Shown: positions 50,644 to 59,262 of the stretch, in pieces
Layout of the letters: each line of letters starts with the position of its first letter
Numbering within the stretch: the stretch's first letter is position 1
Source of the DNA: Treponema bryantii NK4A124
GTDB lineage: Bacteria; Spirochaetota; Spirochaetia; Treponematales; Treponemataceae
Length of the DNA: 64,000 bases
Direction: 5' to 3'
Assembly: GCF_000421345.1 (NCBI RefSeq)
Contig: NZ_ATWV01000006.1
Coordinates: 156,529 to 220,528, forward strand
The notes under the pieces: generated by a model
What the model saw: only the letters and a program-made list of their open reading frames with translations
Databases searched by the model: none
Told to the model about the DNA's origin: nothing
Made by a program: the position numbers and the translations under genes

Positions 50644-52905
50644 ATGCTTGTAGGTCTGTTTCTTCGTAATTATAAAGTTTATAATGGATTAAATTTTATT
50701 CCTATTTCTTTTGGAGATTATTTTACTGCTTATTTTGGACAAAATGGAGCCGGCAAGAGTTCTGTTCTTGAGGCATTAAATACCTATTTTAATGATTCTG
50801 ACTGGATTATAAACAGGAAAAAAAGCGATTCTTCACAAAAATATTCAGAACGTAGTTATATTTTACCTGTTTTTTTATTACCATTTTCTGAATTATCACA
50901 ATCAACTGATCGAGAAAAAAAATTATATGATTTATGCAAACAGTTAAGTGAATATTTTTGGAATATAAAAGAAACATCTTCAACTTCACAAGAAATTAAG
51001 TATTTTTTTGATTATCGAGACATGTTAAAGAAAAAATATCCTAAAGAAGATTATTGTTTATTATTAATAGGAAAATTATATTTATCAGAAGACCATTTGC
51101 CTTACTTCGGAGCGTTTCAAAATGAACCTGACTTTCTGTCAATTTTTTCAATTAAAGCAAGTGATGAAGAAGACTTAGACAAACAGAAAGAAGAAAATGA
51201 TAAGAATGTTTTCTCTTTTTTTGAAGATATTAATATTATTAACTATATTTCAAATTTGTATAATTATATCTATTTACCATCTGATATTGATGTAGAGACT
51301 TTTACAAAACTAGAAAATGATGCAATGCAAGATTTACTCCGCAAGAATGTGAAAGATGCAATTGCCGATTCTATTACGTCGGATATGATGGAAAAAATAA
51401 ATAAAAATCTTTCTGAGTATGTAAATGAAGTTTCATCAAAGTTAGAGAATTACACCTATGCACAAAAGAAAGGTGCAGATCGGGAAATAAAAAAAACTGA
51501 TTTAGTAAACCGAATAATTCGTGCATATTTTACAAATAAAGTTTTATCAAAAAAAGGAAATATAACAATTCCTGTAAATCAACTAAGTTCAGGTGAAAAA
51601 AGAAAAGCTTTAATTGATGTAACAGTAACCTTATTAGAGACATCAGAACAAGATAAGAAGGTTATATTAGGTATAGATGAACCGGAAATTTCGCTTCATA
51701 TTTCTGCATGTTTTGAACAATTTGAAAAATTGAGAGGATTGAGTTCTCTGAAAACTCAAGTATTAGTAACTACACATTGGTATGGTTTTTTTCCAATTGT
51801 AGGTAGCGGATTGGCATGCTGTATAACAGATTCACTTCCACAAGAGAATTTACCAAATAAAAAAATAATTAGTATTTTTTCACTTGAACATTATTTAGAA
51901 GAAATTAATGTAAGAAAAATTGAAGAGTCTAAACAAAAAAGGCAAGATTATCAAAGTACTGATCCTTATAAAGATACTTTACATACTCTTCCTGGTGATA
52001 TATTCCTGAAAAGTAAACATGATTTAGTTCAATCCATAGTTTTATCTATGAGAGGAGATAATTCATATAATTATTTAATTGTTGAGGGGTATTCCGACAG
52101 AATATATTTCAATAAGTATTTAGAACCATATATTATATCGAATAATCTTCGCATATTACCTGTTGGTGGTAGAGATTTAGTTATTTCATTAATGGAATAC
52201 TTATATTTATCTATGAATAGTATACAGGATGATATTACAACAAAAATAATCGGAATCATAGATAATGATTCAAAACAACCATCTCTCCATTATTATTCTG
52301 ATACTGGAAATCTTAAATTACGACGAATTCGTTTTGATTCCAAGGAAAAGGATATTGTTTTAGAAGATCCAAAATCATCCGAAAGTGAGAATGTAACTTC
52401 AATTGAAGATATTCTTGAACCAGATTTATTTATAAAAACAATAAGAGAAGTAATAAATGATGAATATTCTGAAGTTCGGGAAATATTTAATGACGAAAAC
52501 ATTAATAATGAAGCTAAGTGTTCTTGGGATGTTGTTGATTATAAAACAAGTCAAAGAAATAAAGTTAAAGAGTTTTTTGGAAATAAATCTATTAAAACAG
52601 CCTTCTCAAAACAGTATATAAAAAATGATATATCAATTAATAAATGTTCTGCAATAAAAGAAATAGTTCATTTGTTCAATTTCCCAATTAAATCTGAAAA
52701 ATCTGAGGTTGAACCATCTATATCTTTAGAAACAGATATTTATAGTAAAGACAAAGCATCAAAGGAAGGAAACAGTAATCAAACTAAAATTGAAGAATCA
52801 CAAAACCTAGAAACAAAGAAAACTGCATTTATAGTTCATAAAAAAAACATTGAAAATGAAAAGAAACGAGTTGTTGTTGTAAAGAAAAAAATAATTAAAG
52901 AATAG
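50644..52905 (+). CDS. OLD-like ATPase with TOPRIM nuclease domain
   Basis: A 753-residue protein. ABC-type ATPase: FGQNGAGKSSVLEAL (Walker A, about 32), LSSGEKRKALIDV (signature, about 314), ILGIDEPEISLH (Walker B, about 341) and TTHW (switch His, about 376). Then a TOPRIM-like domain: YLIVEGYSDRIYFNKYL (about 478) and IIGIIDNDS (about 537), with the Glu and D-x-D metal residues of OLD-family nucleases. OLD proteins are ATP-controlled DNA nucleases of anti-phage defence. No GajB-like helicase is adjacent, so it is probably a stand-alone system. The C-terminal 120 residues are low-complexity and charged. Confidence 0.82.
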   Translation: MLVGLFLRNYKVYNGLNFIPISFGDYFTAYFGQNGAGKSSVLEALNTYFNDSDWIINRKKSDSSQKYSERSYILPVFLLPFSELSQSTDREKKLYDLCKQLSEYFWNIKETSSTSQEIKYFFDYRDMLKKKYPKEDYCLLLIGKLYLSEDHLPYFGAFQNEPDFLSIFSIKASDEEDLDKQKEENDKNVFSFFEDINIINYISNLYNYIYLPSDIDVETFTKLENDAMQDLLRKNVKDAIADSITSDMMEKINKNLSEYVNEVSSKLENYTYAQKKGADREIKKTDLVNRIIRAYFTNKVLSKKGNITIPVNQLSSGEKRKALIDVTVTLLETSEQDKKVILGIDEPEISLHISACFEQFEKLRGLSSLKTQVLVTTHWYGFFPIVGSGLACCITDSLPQENLPNKKIISIFSLEHYLEEINVRKIEESKQKRQDYQSTDPYKDTLHTLPGDIFLKSKHDLVQSIVLSMRGDNSYNYLIVEGYSDRIYFNKYLEPYIISNNLRILPVGGRDLVISLMEYLYLSMNSIQDDITTKIIGIIDNDSKQPSLHYYSDTGNLKLRRIRFDSKEKDIVLEDPKSSESENVTSIEDILEPDLFIKTIREVINDEYSEVREIFNDENINNEAKCSWDVVDYKTSQRNKVKEFFGNKSIKTAFSKQYIKNDISINKCSAIKEIVHLFNFPIKSEKSEVEPSISLETDIYSKDKASKEGNSNQTKIEESQNLETKKTAFIVHKKNIENEKKRVVVVKKKIIKE

Positions 52906-53073
52906 AAAACATTATTTTGTAAGTTTTTAACATATGAGCACCTCATTTATGAAATTTTGTACCGATATTAAAGTTACATATGATATTCAAACGATGTCGT
53001 TGGAGAAGTAAAATAGGGCATACAGCCCTTAAAAAATATCTTAAATTATTCTAATGTTAGCGTCATATGTCAA

Positions 53074-53127
53074 TGTGTCAATGCTGGTGAGAAATTTCCT
53101 GGGAAGTTTAACACCGGCATTGACACA
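53074..53127 (+). repeat. long near-perfect hairpin
   Basis: Arms 53074-53089 and 53112-53127 pair over 16 bp, and the interior adds AAATTTCC/GGAAGTTT (53092-53099, 53102-53109). Both mismatches in DNA become G-U pairs in plus-strand RNA, so an RNA hairpin is favoured. No U-tract follows, so it is not an ordinary terminator. The remaining 339 bp between the OLD-like gene and the next gene show nothing further apart from the terminator at 53216. Confidence 0.7.
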
Positions 53128-53215
53128 TATGAAAACATTATGTAGAAAACGGTTTTTATATTTCAGTAGTTTCTTGATATGATATTGTCAGCTGCTAGGA
53201 AAAAATCATAGAGAA

Positions 53216-53237
53216 CTCCCCGTCTAATGTCGGGGAG
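53216..53237 (-). terminator. terminator of the minus-strand gene at 53245
   Basis: CTCCCCG (53216-53222) pairs with CGGGGAG (53231-53237) over an 8-nt loop, 8 bp beyond the stop codon of the minus-strand gene, with a T-rich segment further on. Confidence 0.65.
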
Positions 53238-53244
53238 AAATACT

Positions 53245-54162
53245 TTACTTTAAGAGGTTGTGAATTTCTTTGTACCAAGTTTTATGAAGGTGGATAATTC
53301 TTGCCTTCTGCAAAGATTCTTCCAGAACTTCTTTTTTGGTCATAGTAGAAATTCGTTCCCAATCGCCGTCAAAAACATAAGTCGCATTGTCGGGCTGTGT
53401 GCTTTCAAAGACATACAGTTTTTTCTTATTGTAGGAAAAAATGGTATAACCAGAAAAGCCGTTTATACCAATTGCAATAGAATCTGGTTTGTAACTATGT
53501 AAAATTTCAAGACGATTTTCAATGACATGTCTGTCTCTGGGCCTTAAACGGTTCAGAATAGGGTGCAGTTGTTTTAACCGTTCTTCAAAAGGATATTCAC
53601 CTTTTGGAAGAATTTCCCAACAAAGACGTATAATTTTAGTATGACTTTCAAGATCTGAAAAGTCATCTTTGACTACAGAGCATTCATGAAATAGTTCAAG
53701 GAAAAGGTTAACAGCCACTTTTACAAGTTCGTCGTTTTCTTCTGTGAAAACTAGTTCATCTGAAACAACGTATTTTATACCATCTTTTTCAAGAATAGTG
53801 AGTTCAATGTTGTAAGGGGCATGTCTTGTCCTTGGGTAACACTTATACGGAACATCAACAATGTCATCAACCATTTCCCAGTCTCCACCGCCAGTCCATT
53901 GTGCACGACGTATTTCCATTTCCCTGTATTTGGTTATCTTTGGTTGGTTTTTATGAACAATATTAAATCCTTCTGCATTCATAATGGATATACGACCTTT
54001 TTTTGAAGGAAGAATTCTTTCACCTGCAATCAAATCCTTAAAACCGACGTTTTTAATTAATGATAAGTTTTCATTTCTTACTTGCAATGTGACTCTGATT
54101 TTTGTACCTTTGTAGGAACTAAGTTTGTTTGTATTAATTATCTTAGATTGATTAATAATCAT
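53245..54162 (-). CDS. uncharacterised 305-residue protein
   Basis: No family is recognised. The protein is soluble, mixed alpha/beta. The C-terminal third has a beta-rich pattern (SIAIGINGFSGYTIFSYNKK, LYVFESTQPDNATYVFDGDW) and the middle contains a basic-acidic helical part (LHPILNRLRPRDRHVIENRL). Start at 54162 has AGAGGT upstream; the extension to 54225 has no site. It is bordered by a terminator and lies beside an ImmA/XRE pair on the same strand, so it may be a small phage- or defence-related module. Confidence 0.6.
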   Translation of the reverse strand: MIINQSKIINTNKLSSYKGTKIRVTLQVRNENLSLIKNVGFKDLIAGERILPSKKGRISIMNAEGFNIVHKNQPKITKYREMEIRRAQWTGGGDWEMVDDIVDVPYKCYPRTRHAPYNIELTILEKDGIKYVVSDELVFTEENDELVKVAVNLFLELFHECSVVKDDFSDLESHTKIIRLCWEILPKGEYPFEERLKQLHPILNRLRPRDRHVIENRLEILHSYKPDSIAIGINGFSGYTIFSYNKKKLYVFESTQPDNATYVFDGDWERISTMTKKEVLEESLQKARIIHLHKTWYKEIHNLLK

Positions 54163-54277
54163 TTTATTACCTCTTATAAGAATAAAAACAGGGAAGCTTA
54201 ACAAACTGCTAGTTTTTCCCTGCAAATGTATAACTTTCGCTAATACCAGTTAGAAGATTATCGATGTTAATCGTGTT

Positions 54278-54514
54278 ATGAGAAACATACACAACATAAG
54301 TATCTTTATAAAAGTTATTAGCTTACGTTTTACATTTACTGTACTAGGAATATTAGATTGGGTAAGCATTCTATTTGCCCCCCTTAATCTAAAAAAATGG
54401 GAAAAGGTGTACAGAAAAAAATATTTAGTCTGTACAAAATTCTTGCAAGAAAAGCATAAAAGGCATATAATAGAAAAAGATATTAAATTCGGTTATATTA
54501 CTTTTATGCGTTGA
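54278..54514 (+). CDS. possible small membrane protein, doubtful
   Basis: A 78-codon frame with a hydrophobic helix (residues 12-33) and a basic tail. It has no good ribosome site. In its favour, a strong terminator in the same direction follows 8 bp after the stop, implying plus-strand transcription here. The surrounding 439 bp (54163-54601) hold no other recognisable feature. Confidence 0.3.
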   Translation: MRNIHNISIFIKVISLRFTFTVLGILDWVSILFAPLNLKKWEKVYRKKYLVCTKFLQEKHKRHIIEKDIKFGYITFMR

Positions 54515-54522
54515 CCGTTTAT

Positions 54523-54566
54523 AGACTTTTTTAAATCATTGGCGTGGTTTAGAAAAGTCTTTTTTT
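54523..54566 (+). terminator. strong terminator
   Basis: AGACTTTTTTAAA (54523-54535) pairs with TTTAGAAAAGTCT (54548-54560), 13 bp with one G-U, followed by six T. On the minus strand it could also end the ImmA transcript's antisense reading, but the T run supports the plus direction. Confidence 0.75.
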
Positions 54567-54601
54567 ATTTCCATAGGCTTTACCCCCTTTTTTTATTAAA
54601 C

Positions 54602-55111
54602 TTAAATTTTAGACAGTTGACATCTTGCAGCTGCAGAAGAAACACCACATTTTTCTACAACTTCGTTAACTGACATACCACGAACTAAAGAAGAGTCAAT
54701 TAGAAATTCTCCGCCAAAGCAATCAGCCTGCCATTCAGGATTTCTATAAGTTGGCAAACTAGCACCTTCAATAGTTCGACAAAAGCTTACCCCATAAAGT
54801 AGAAATAAAAAGAAATGGCCTAGCTCATGCGCGATAGTCATTCTATCTCGACCACATCCACTGCAGGCTCCTTCGTAAACATCACTTCGTATCTTAATAC
54901 ATCGTTCTGTTACGCTTGTAACACCGTGAGTCTCGGCCCCCATTTCATCATATTCTACAATTTCAAAATGTGCATCAGGAACAACCAGATGCATTCTTTC
55001 AAGAACTTGTTCTACTGGAACATAAAGAGTGTTCTGTAAACCAAAAAGACATTTTACCTGATGAGCTATATGTCTAATTTTGTTTCTTGATAATGGTTCT
55101 GCTATATACAT
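54602..55111 (-). CDS. ImmA/IrrE family metallopeptidase
   Basis: A 169-residue protein with the zinc-protease motif AHELGHFFLF at about residue 76-85 and a downstream Glu in PEWQADCFGGEFLI (E-x-x-A-x-x-F-A/G-x-x-F/L-L), typical of ImmA/IrrE (M78). Such enzymes cleave an XRE repressor to derepress mobile elements or stress genes. Start at 55111 has AAGGAGG upstream. It lies 47 bp after an XRE gene on the same strand, its likely substrate. Confidence 0.88.
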   Translation of the reverse strand: MYIAEPLSRNKIRHIAHQVKCLFGLQNTLYVPVEQVLERMHLVVPDAHFEIVEYDEMGAETHGVTSVTERCIKIRSDVYEGACSGCGRDRMTIAHELGHFFLFLLYGVSFCRTIEGASLPTYRNPEWQADCFGGEFLIDSSLVRGMSVNEVVEKCGVSSAAARCQLSKI

Positions 55112-55158
55112 AAAAAAGCCTCCTTGCTTTTTTCCCACCACCTAAAGCTTTGAAAAGG

Positions 55159-55515
55159 TTAGTTTTCTCCATTAAAAAGATCTTGAAATGCTTTGAGCCT
55201 TTCCTTATCCATATCTTTAAATGTTCTTGCAAATTTTAGAGCAATTTCTCTTTGCTCCTCACTTGCATTGATAAAACTTAATTCAACTGATTTTAAACTC
55301 TTGTCATATGCCTCCTTAAATGTATTTATTTGCTCCTCGTTCAGATTATAGGTCTGTTCAAGCCGTGGGATGAACCAATCGGGAATATCTCTTTTACCAC
55401 ATTCGATAGCTGAAAGGTAGGCAGAAGTAATGTGCAGATTGTCCGCCATATTTTTTAGGACTTCCCCTTTGTCAATCCTGAGCTTTCTAAGCTCCTTGCC
55501 CAGTTCATTAATCAT
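55159..55515 (-). CDS. XRE-family HTH repressor
   Basis: A 118-residue protein; helix-turn-helix at residues 5-60 (LGKELRKLRIDKGEVLKNMA, then LHITSAYLSAIECGKRDIP). The C-terminal part is helical and acidic. The start at 55515 has AAGGTGG upstream. With the downstream ImmA gene it forms a repressor-protease pair. It is divergent from the helicase-nuclease gene at 55789 and probably controls that promoter as well as its own. Confidence 0.87.
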   Translation of the reverse strand: MINELGKELRKLRIDKGEVLKNMADNLHITSAYLSAIECGKRDIPDWFIPRLEQTYNLNEEQINTFKEAYDKSLKSVELSFINASEEQREIALKFARTFKDMDKERLKAFQDLFNGEN

Positions 55516-55573
55516 TTTTACCACCTTGCTTTTAGGCGTATTATGGATTATTCTTTAATCCTAGCTTACTAAC

Positions 55574-55660
55574 AGAATAAATGCAGCACCATTTATTCTA
55601 TTGCTCCCATATAAAAAAAATAACATAAATTGTTTTGATTGTCAACAAATTTTGTTAATA
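55574..55660. promoter_or_regulatory. XRE control region with 10-bp inverted repeat
   Basis: AGAATAAATG-N6-CATTTATTCT (55574-55583, 55590-55599) lies between the xre start and a minus-strand promoter (TTGACA near 55640). It fits an operator shared by the divergent XRE/ImmA and helicase transcripts. Purine-rich DNA without features continues to 55789. Confidence 0.55.
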
Positions 55661-55788
55661 TTGTAAACAAAAATATTTTTGCAATGAGTAAATTTAAGAA
55701 AGAAATTCGTATGGGACTAAGAAAAAAAAGGGGATAATGGAAAGGTTTTTGGTTTAAAAGAAAACAAATAACTCGGGAATAGTAAGTT

Positions 55789-58700
55789 ATGAAAAACGTT
55801 ATATCCGACTTTTGCAAAAACAAAGAAAATGGTCTCTTTCTTTTAGACATGCCAACCGGTTTTGGAAAGACATATAACGTTTTGGAATTTATATTTGAAA
55901 ATTATAATAGAGAAGAATATAAAAACACAAAATTTTTCTTTATTACAACCTTAAAGAAAAATCTTCCATTCGATGAACTTCGCGAACGTTTTATTAAGAC
56001 CGGAAAGGTGTCAGAGTTTGATCAGATAGCTATAAAACTGGAAAGCAATGTTGAATCGGTAATAAATAATTTTGATACTGCCTACAAAACTATGCCTGAA
56101 TCTATACGTTCCGACCCTAAAACCAAGGCATTACGTTCGCAAATCGACTTTTATAAAAGAAATGCAAAGACTCTTGGTGAAGATAATGCAGATTGCCGTA
56201 AAATTGCGGAAATGATGCAACGTTATGAAGAAAAAGATTTTCATAGTGTAATTTTTGAATTATTAAAACCGCTGAAAACTGCAGGTAATAAATTAAAAGC
56301 AATAGAAAATGATAAAAATTTTGAATGGATAGGAAAACTTTACCCGGCCGTGTTTTCTAAAGAAAAACGCATTTTCTTTATGACTGTAGATAAATTTATA
56401 CTGGGTAACACAACTTTTGTTGACTCAACTTATTCTTTTTATAATAACGCAATTATAGATAATTCAATAATTTTTATTGATGAATTTGACTCAACAAAAG
56501 ATAGAATGCTTAACCAAATTATAAAAGCTGGTACTGAAAACAAAATTGATTCAATAGCATTATTCAGTCATATACATCATGAATTAGAAGGTCATGATAT
56601 TCCTTCCATATATTTACGCGAATCAGAACAACGAAAACAATATTACAAAGAAAAGAACCTTAGAAATGAACTTAGGCTTGAAGAGTACTTTGAAAAACTC
56701 AAAAATATTTTTAGAGAAGATTATGAGCTATATTCAAAATTCTTTAGTTTTAAAATTAAACAAGAAGATGTGGATATTGGGAGAAATTTTCTTTTTAATG
56801 ATATGCAGTTCCATACTGTCTTTTCTGGAAAAAAATCATATGTAGAGATTAGAGGTGATCAAAAGGAAAAACAGAATTGGATTGTATTTAGCGAAAGCAA
56901 AGGTGACAGAAATAATCCTGCAAGTGTTATGGCTCTTCTTGGAAAAATTCGTGGTGCAATGACATTTTTTCAAAACAACTGTCGTAATATTGCTTACAAT
57001 TACATGGCAAACGTAAATAATTCAAGAGAAAATGAAGAGGACAAATGCTCTGTAGAAAATGCCATAAAATCTATATTAAGTGAATTTAATCTTCCGTATG
57101 ATTATTCTCATTATTTATTTCCTCTTATTATATCTCCGCAAAATCGTCGAAAAAATATGTTTGCACCAATTGAAGATGGAAAGGGCGATTTAAATTATTT
57201 TAATCGCAAGATCTATGAAAACGGATTCCGTTATTATGATTTTGAAGACAGCCCAGACCATAATAGTCAGTCAAAAATCTGGATGTATGATTTCCCAACT
57301 TCCCCAGAACGAATTCTTTTACAAATGTGTTCAAGAGCTCGTGTTATAGGTATTTCTGCAACAGCAACTCTTGATACAGTTGTAGGAAACTATTCTCTTG
57401 ATTACCTAAAAATGGTATTAGGTCAAGATTTTTATGTATTACCGAATAGTGAAGAAAAACGTCTTAGGGATGAATTTGAAAAAAGCTGCAATGGATACAG
57501 TAAAACAAGAATTGATATAGTTGATATAAATTCGGACCAGGATTCTCTTGATAAAGATTATGAAGAATTATTTGGAAATGATGCCTCTAGTTTTAGAGAA
57601 ATGATTCAAAACAAAATTCCAAATGCAACAATTAATAATTGTTTTACACAATGTGAATTTATAAAGGTTGTAAAAGCCTTAAAAGCCTTTATTCTGAATG
57701 ATAATGTCAGATCATTTTTATGTCTTACAAATTCTCTACCTGGTGAAGATTCCTATAAAGTTTTTAACCTGAAAGTTCTCAGAGAAACTGCAAAGTATTT
57801 TATTCATAGTTCTGGTAAAAATCTGAATGGAGATAGTCTTATTGAAGATATAAATACCGGAAGTTTTGAAAAGAGTTTCACAAGAATTCAGAAAAGACTT
57901 TCAAGTGGACAAAAGATTTTTGTAATGTCAGCTTATCAAACAATTGGGGCAGGGCAAAACCTTCAGTATCAAATTCCAAAGAATTATGAAACTATAAAGG
58001 TAAATGATTTTGTAACTAATGAGAAAGACTTTGACTGTATTTATCTTCAGAAACCAACACATTTAATTGTGAACGTAAAATCAGGAATTAATTCAGAAGA
58101 CCTTGTTAAGGCAATTTTCCAGACAGAGTTTCTTATGGAAAATGGGGAAGTGGACTACAAAACCGGAGAAAGATACATAAGACAAACTTTTAAGTGTCAC
58201 ACAGGTGTTGATTTTCAGGATTATAATCTAAAGGGAACGCCATACAATACAAAGTCAGTTGCAAATTTTGCAATCCGAACATTGATCCAAGCAGTGGGGC
58301 GTATTTGCCGAACGCCGAATAAGAATAAAGAAATCAATATTTTTGTAGATAATGCCATTTTTAATACTTATGATCTGTCGACTATAGAGAAACGTATCTT
58401 GAATCCTGAATTCATAGAAATTATAGAAAAAAGTAAAACGATTTGTGCGATAAAAGCAGTTGATAATAAAACTGAAGAATTACAAACAAGAGCAGAAATG
58501 CTAGCTCATCAGCATATGGTTATGATTGATTCAATGAGAGATTTTGATCGCAAGAATGATATAGAACAATGGAAAAATTTACGGCAAATGTTATTGATGT
58601 ATCCTCAGGTAAAAGAATCTTTGATAAAAACAAAAACAATGCTGCGAAATCTTTATTTTGAAACTTCCACACCAATAGATTCATATTCCTATGAACAGGA

Positions 58701-59262
58701 AAGTGATTACCGGGGTGATATAACAATAAGATTTGATAATTCCTTACCTCAAAAGGTAAATGCAGAGGAGATATGCTTACTGGAATTAATGAACGGAATT
58801 CCAGGATTAAAAGAGTTTTTTGAGGAAAAAAAATATGCAACAAAATTTGTAGAATCAAAGTATTGGATTACACCGCAACTCTTCAACAATATTTATAAAG
58901 GAGCATTAGGGGAAGAGATAGGAAAATACATTCTAAGTAAATTTGCAAACATAGAACTTTATGAAATGGATGATGAGTTTTTTGAATTCTTTGATTACAA
59001 AACAAAGAATGGAATTTATATAGATTTTAAGCTATGGAAAAATAATATGACCGTATCTGCAGAAGAAGAAAAGAATCATATTATGGATAAATTAAAACAA
59101 TGTAGCGGATCTAAAGTTCTCATAATCAATATTTATTCCGAGCATGATTATAGAATAAGCAGCAACGGTTCTATTATTGAAATACCATATCTGTACAGAA
59201 CTGATAAACATCAATTAGATATGAAGATGATAAACACAATAAGGAAAGAGTTAAATGCCTGA
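55789..59262 (+). CDS. SF2 helicase with C-terminal PD-(D/E)xK-like nuclease
   Basis: A 1157-residue protein. Helicase motifs: MPTGFGKTYNVLEF (Walker A, about 22), FIDEFDSTK (Walker B D-E-F-D, about 230), IGISATATLDT (motif III, about 523), MSAYQTIGAGQNLQ (motif V-like) and LIQAVGRICRTPNKN (motif VI, about 834). A long insert separates the Walker motifs. The last 130 residues read LGEEIGKYILSKF, then FFDYKTKNGIYIDFKLWK (about 1077), the E...D...(D)-x-K layout of a restriction-type nuclease. First gene of a four-gene cassette; overlaps the next by 8 bp. Probably ATP-driven DNA or RNA processing in defence. Confidence 0.8.
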   Translation: MKNVISDFCKNKENGLFLLDMPTGFGKTYNVLEFIFENYNREEYKNTKFFFITTLKKNLPFDELRERFIKTGKVSEFDQIAIKLESNVESVINNFDTAYKTMPESIRSDPKTKALRSQIDFYKRNAKTLGEDNADCRKIAEMMQRYEEKDFHSVIFELLKPLKTAGNKLKAIENDKNFEWIGKLYPAVFSKEKRIFFMTVDKFILGNTTFVDSTYSFYNNAIIDNSIIFIDEFDSTKDRMLNQIIKAGTENKIDSIALFSHIHHELEGHDIPSIYLRESEQRKQYYKEKNLRNELRLEEYFEKLKNIFREDYELYSKFFSFKIKQEDVDIGRNFLFNDMQFHTVFSGKKSYVEIRGDQKEKQNWIVFSESKGDRNNPASVMALLGKIRGAMTFFQNNCRNIAYNYMANVNNSRENEEDKCSVENAIKSILSEFNLPYDYSHYLFPLIISPQNRRKNMFAPIEDGKGDLNYFNRKIYENGFRYYDFEDSPDHNSQSKIWMYDFPTSPERILLQMCSRARVIGISATATLDTVVGNYSLDYLKMVLGQDFYVLPNSEEKRLRDEFEKSCNGYSKTRIDIVDINSDQDSLDKDYEELFGNDASSFREMIQNKIPNATINNCFTQCEFIKVVKALKAFILNDNVRSFLCLTNSLPGEDSYKVFNLKVLRETAKYFIHSSGKNLNGDSLIEDINTGSFEKSFTRIQKRLSSGQKIFVMSAYQTIGAGQNLQYQIPKNYETIKVNDFVTNEKDFDCIYLQKPTHLIVNVKSGINSEDLVKAIFQTEFLMENGEVDYKTGERYIRQTFKCHTGVDFQDYNLKGTPYNTKSVANFAIRTLIQAVGRICRTPNKNKEINIFVDNAIFNTYDLSTIEKRILNPEFIEIIEKSKTICAIKAVDNKTEELQTRAEMLAHQHMVMIDSMRDFDRKNDIEQWKNLRQMLLMYPQVKESLIKTKTMLRNLYFETSTPIDSYSYEQESDYRGDITIRFDNSLPQKVNAEEICLLELMNGIPGLKEFFEEKKYATKFVESKYWITPQLFNNIYKGALGEEIGKYILSKFANIELYEMDDEFFEFFDYKTKNGIYIDFKLWKNNMTVSAEEEKNHIMDKLKQCSGSKVLIINIYSEHDYRISSNGSIIEIPYLYRTDKHQLDMKMINTIRKELNA

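Noticed and set aside
48925..52905. Septu-like ATPase/HNH pair
   Set aside because: HNH and ATPase genes are adjacent, but they are separated by a terminator and the ATPase carries its own TOPRIM domain, so they are more likely separate systems.
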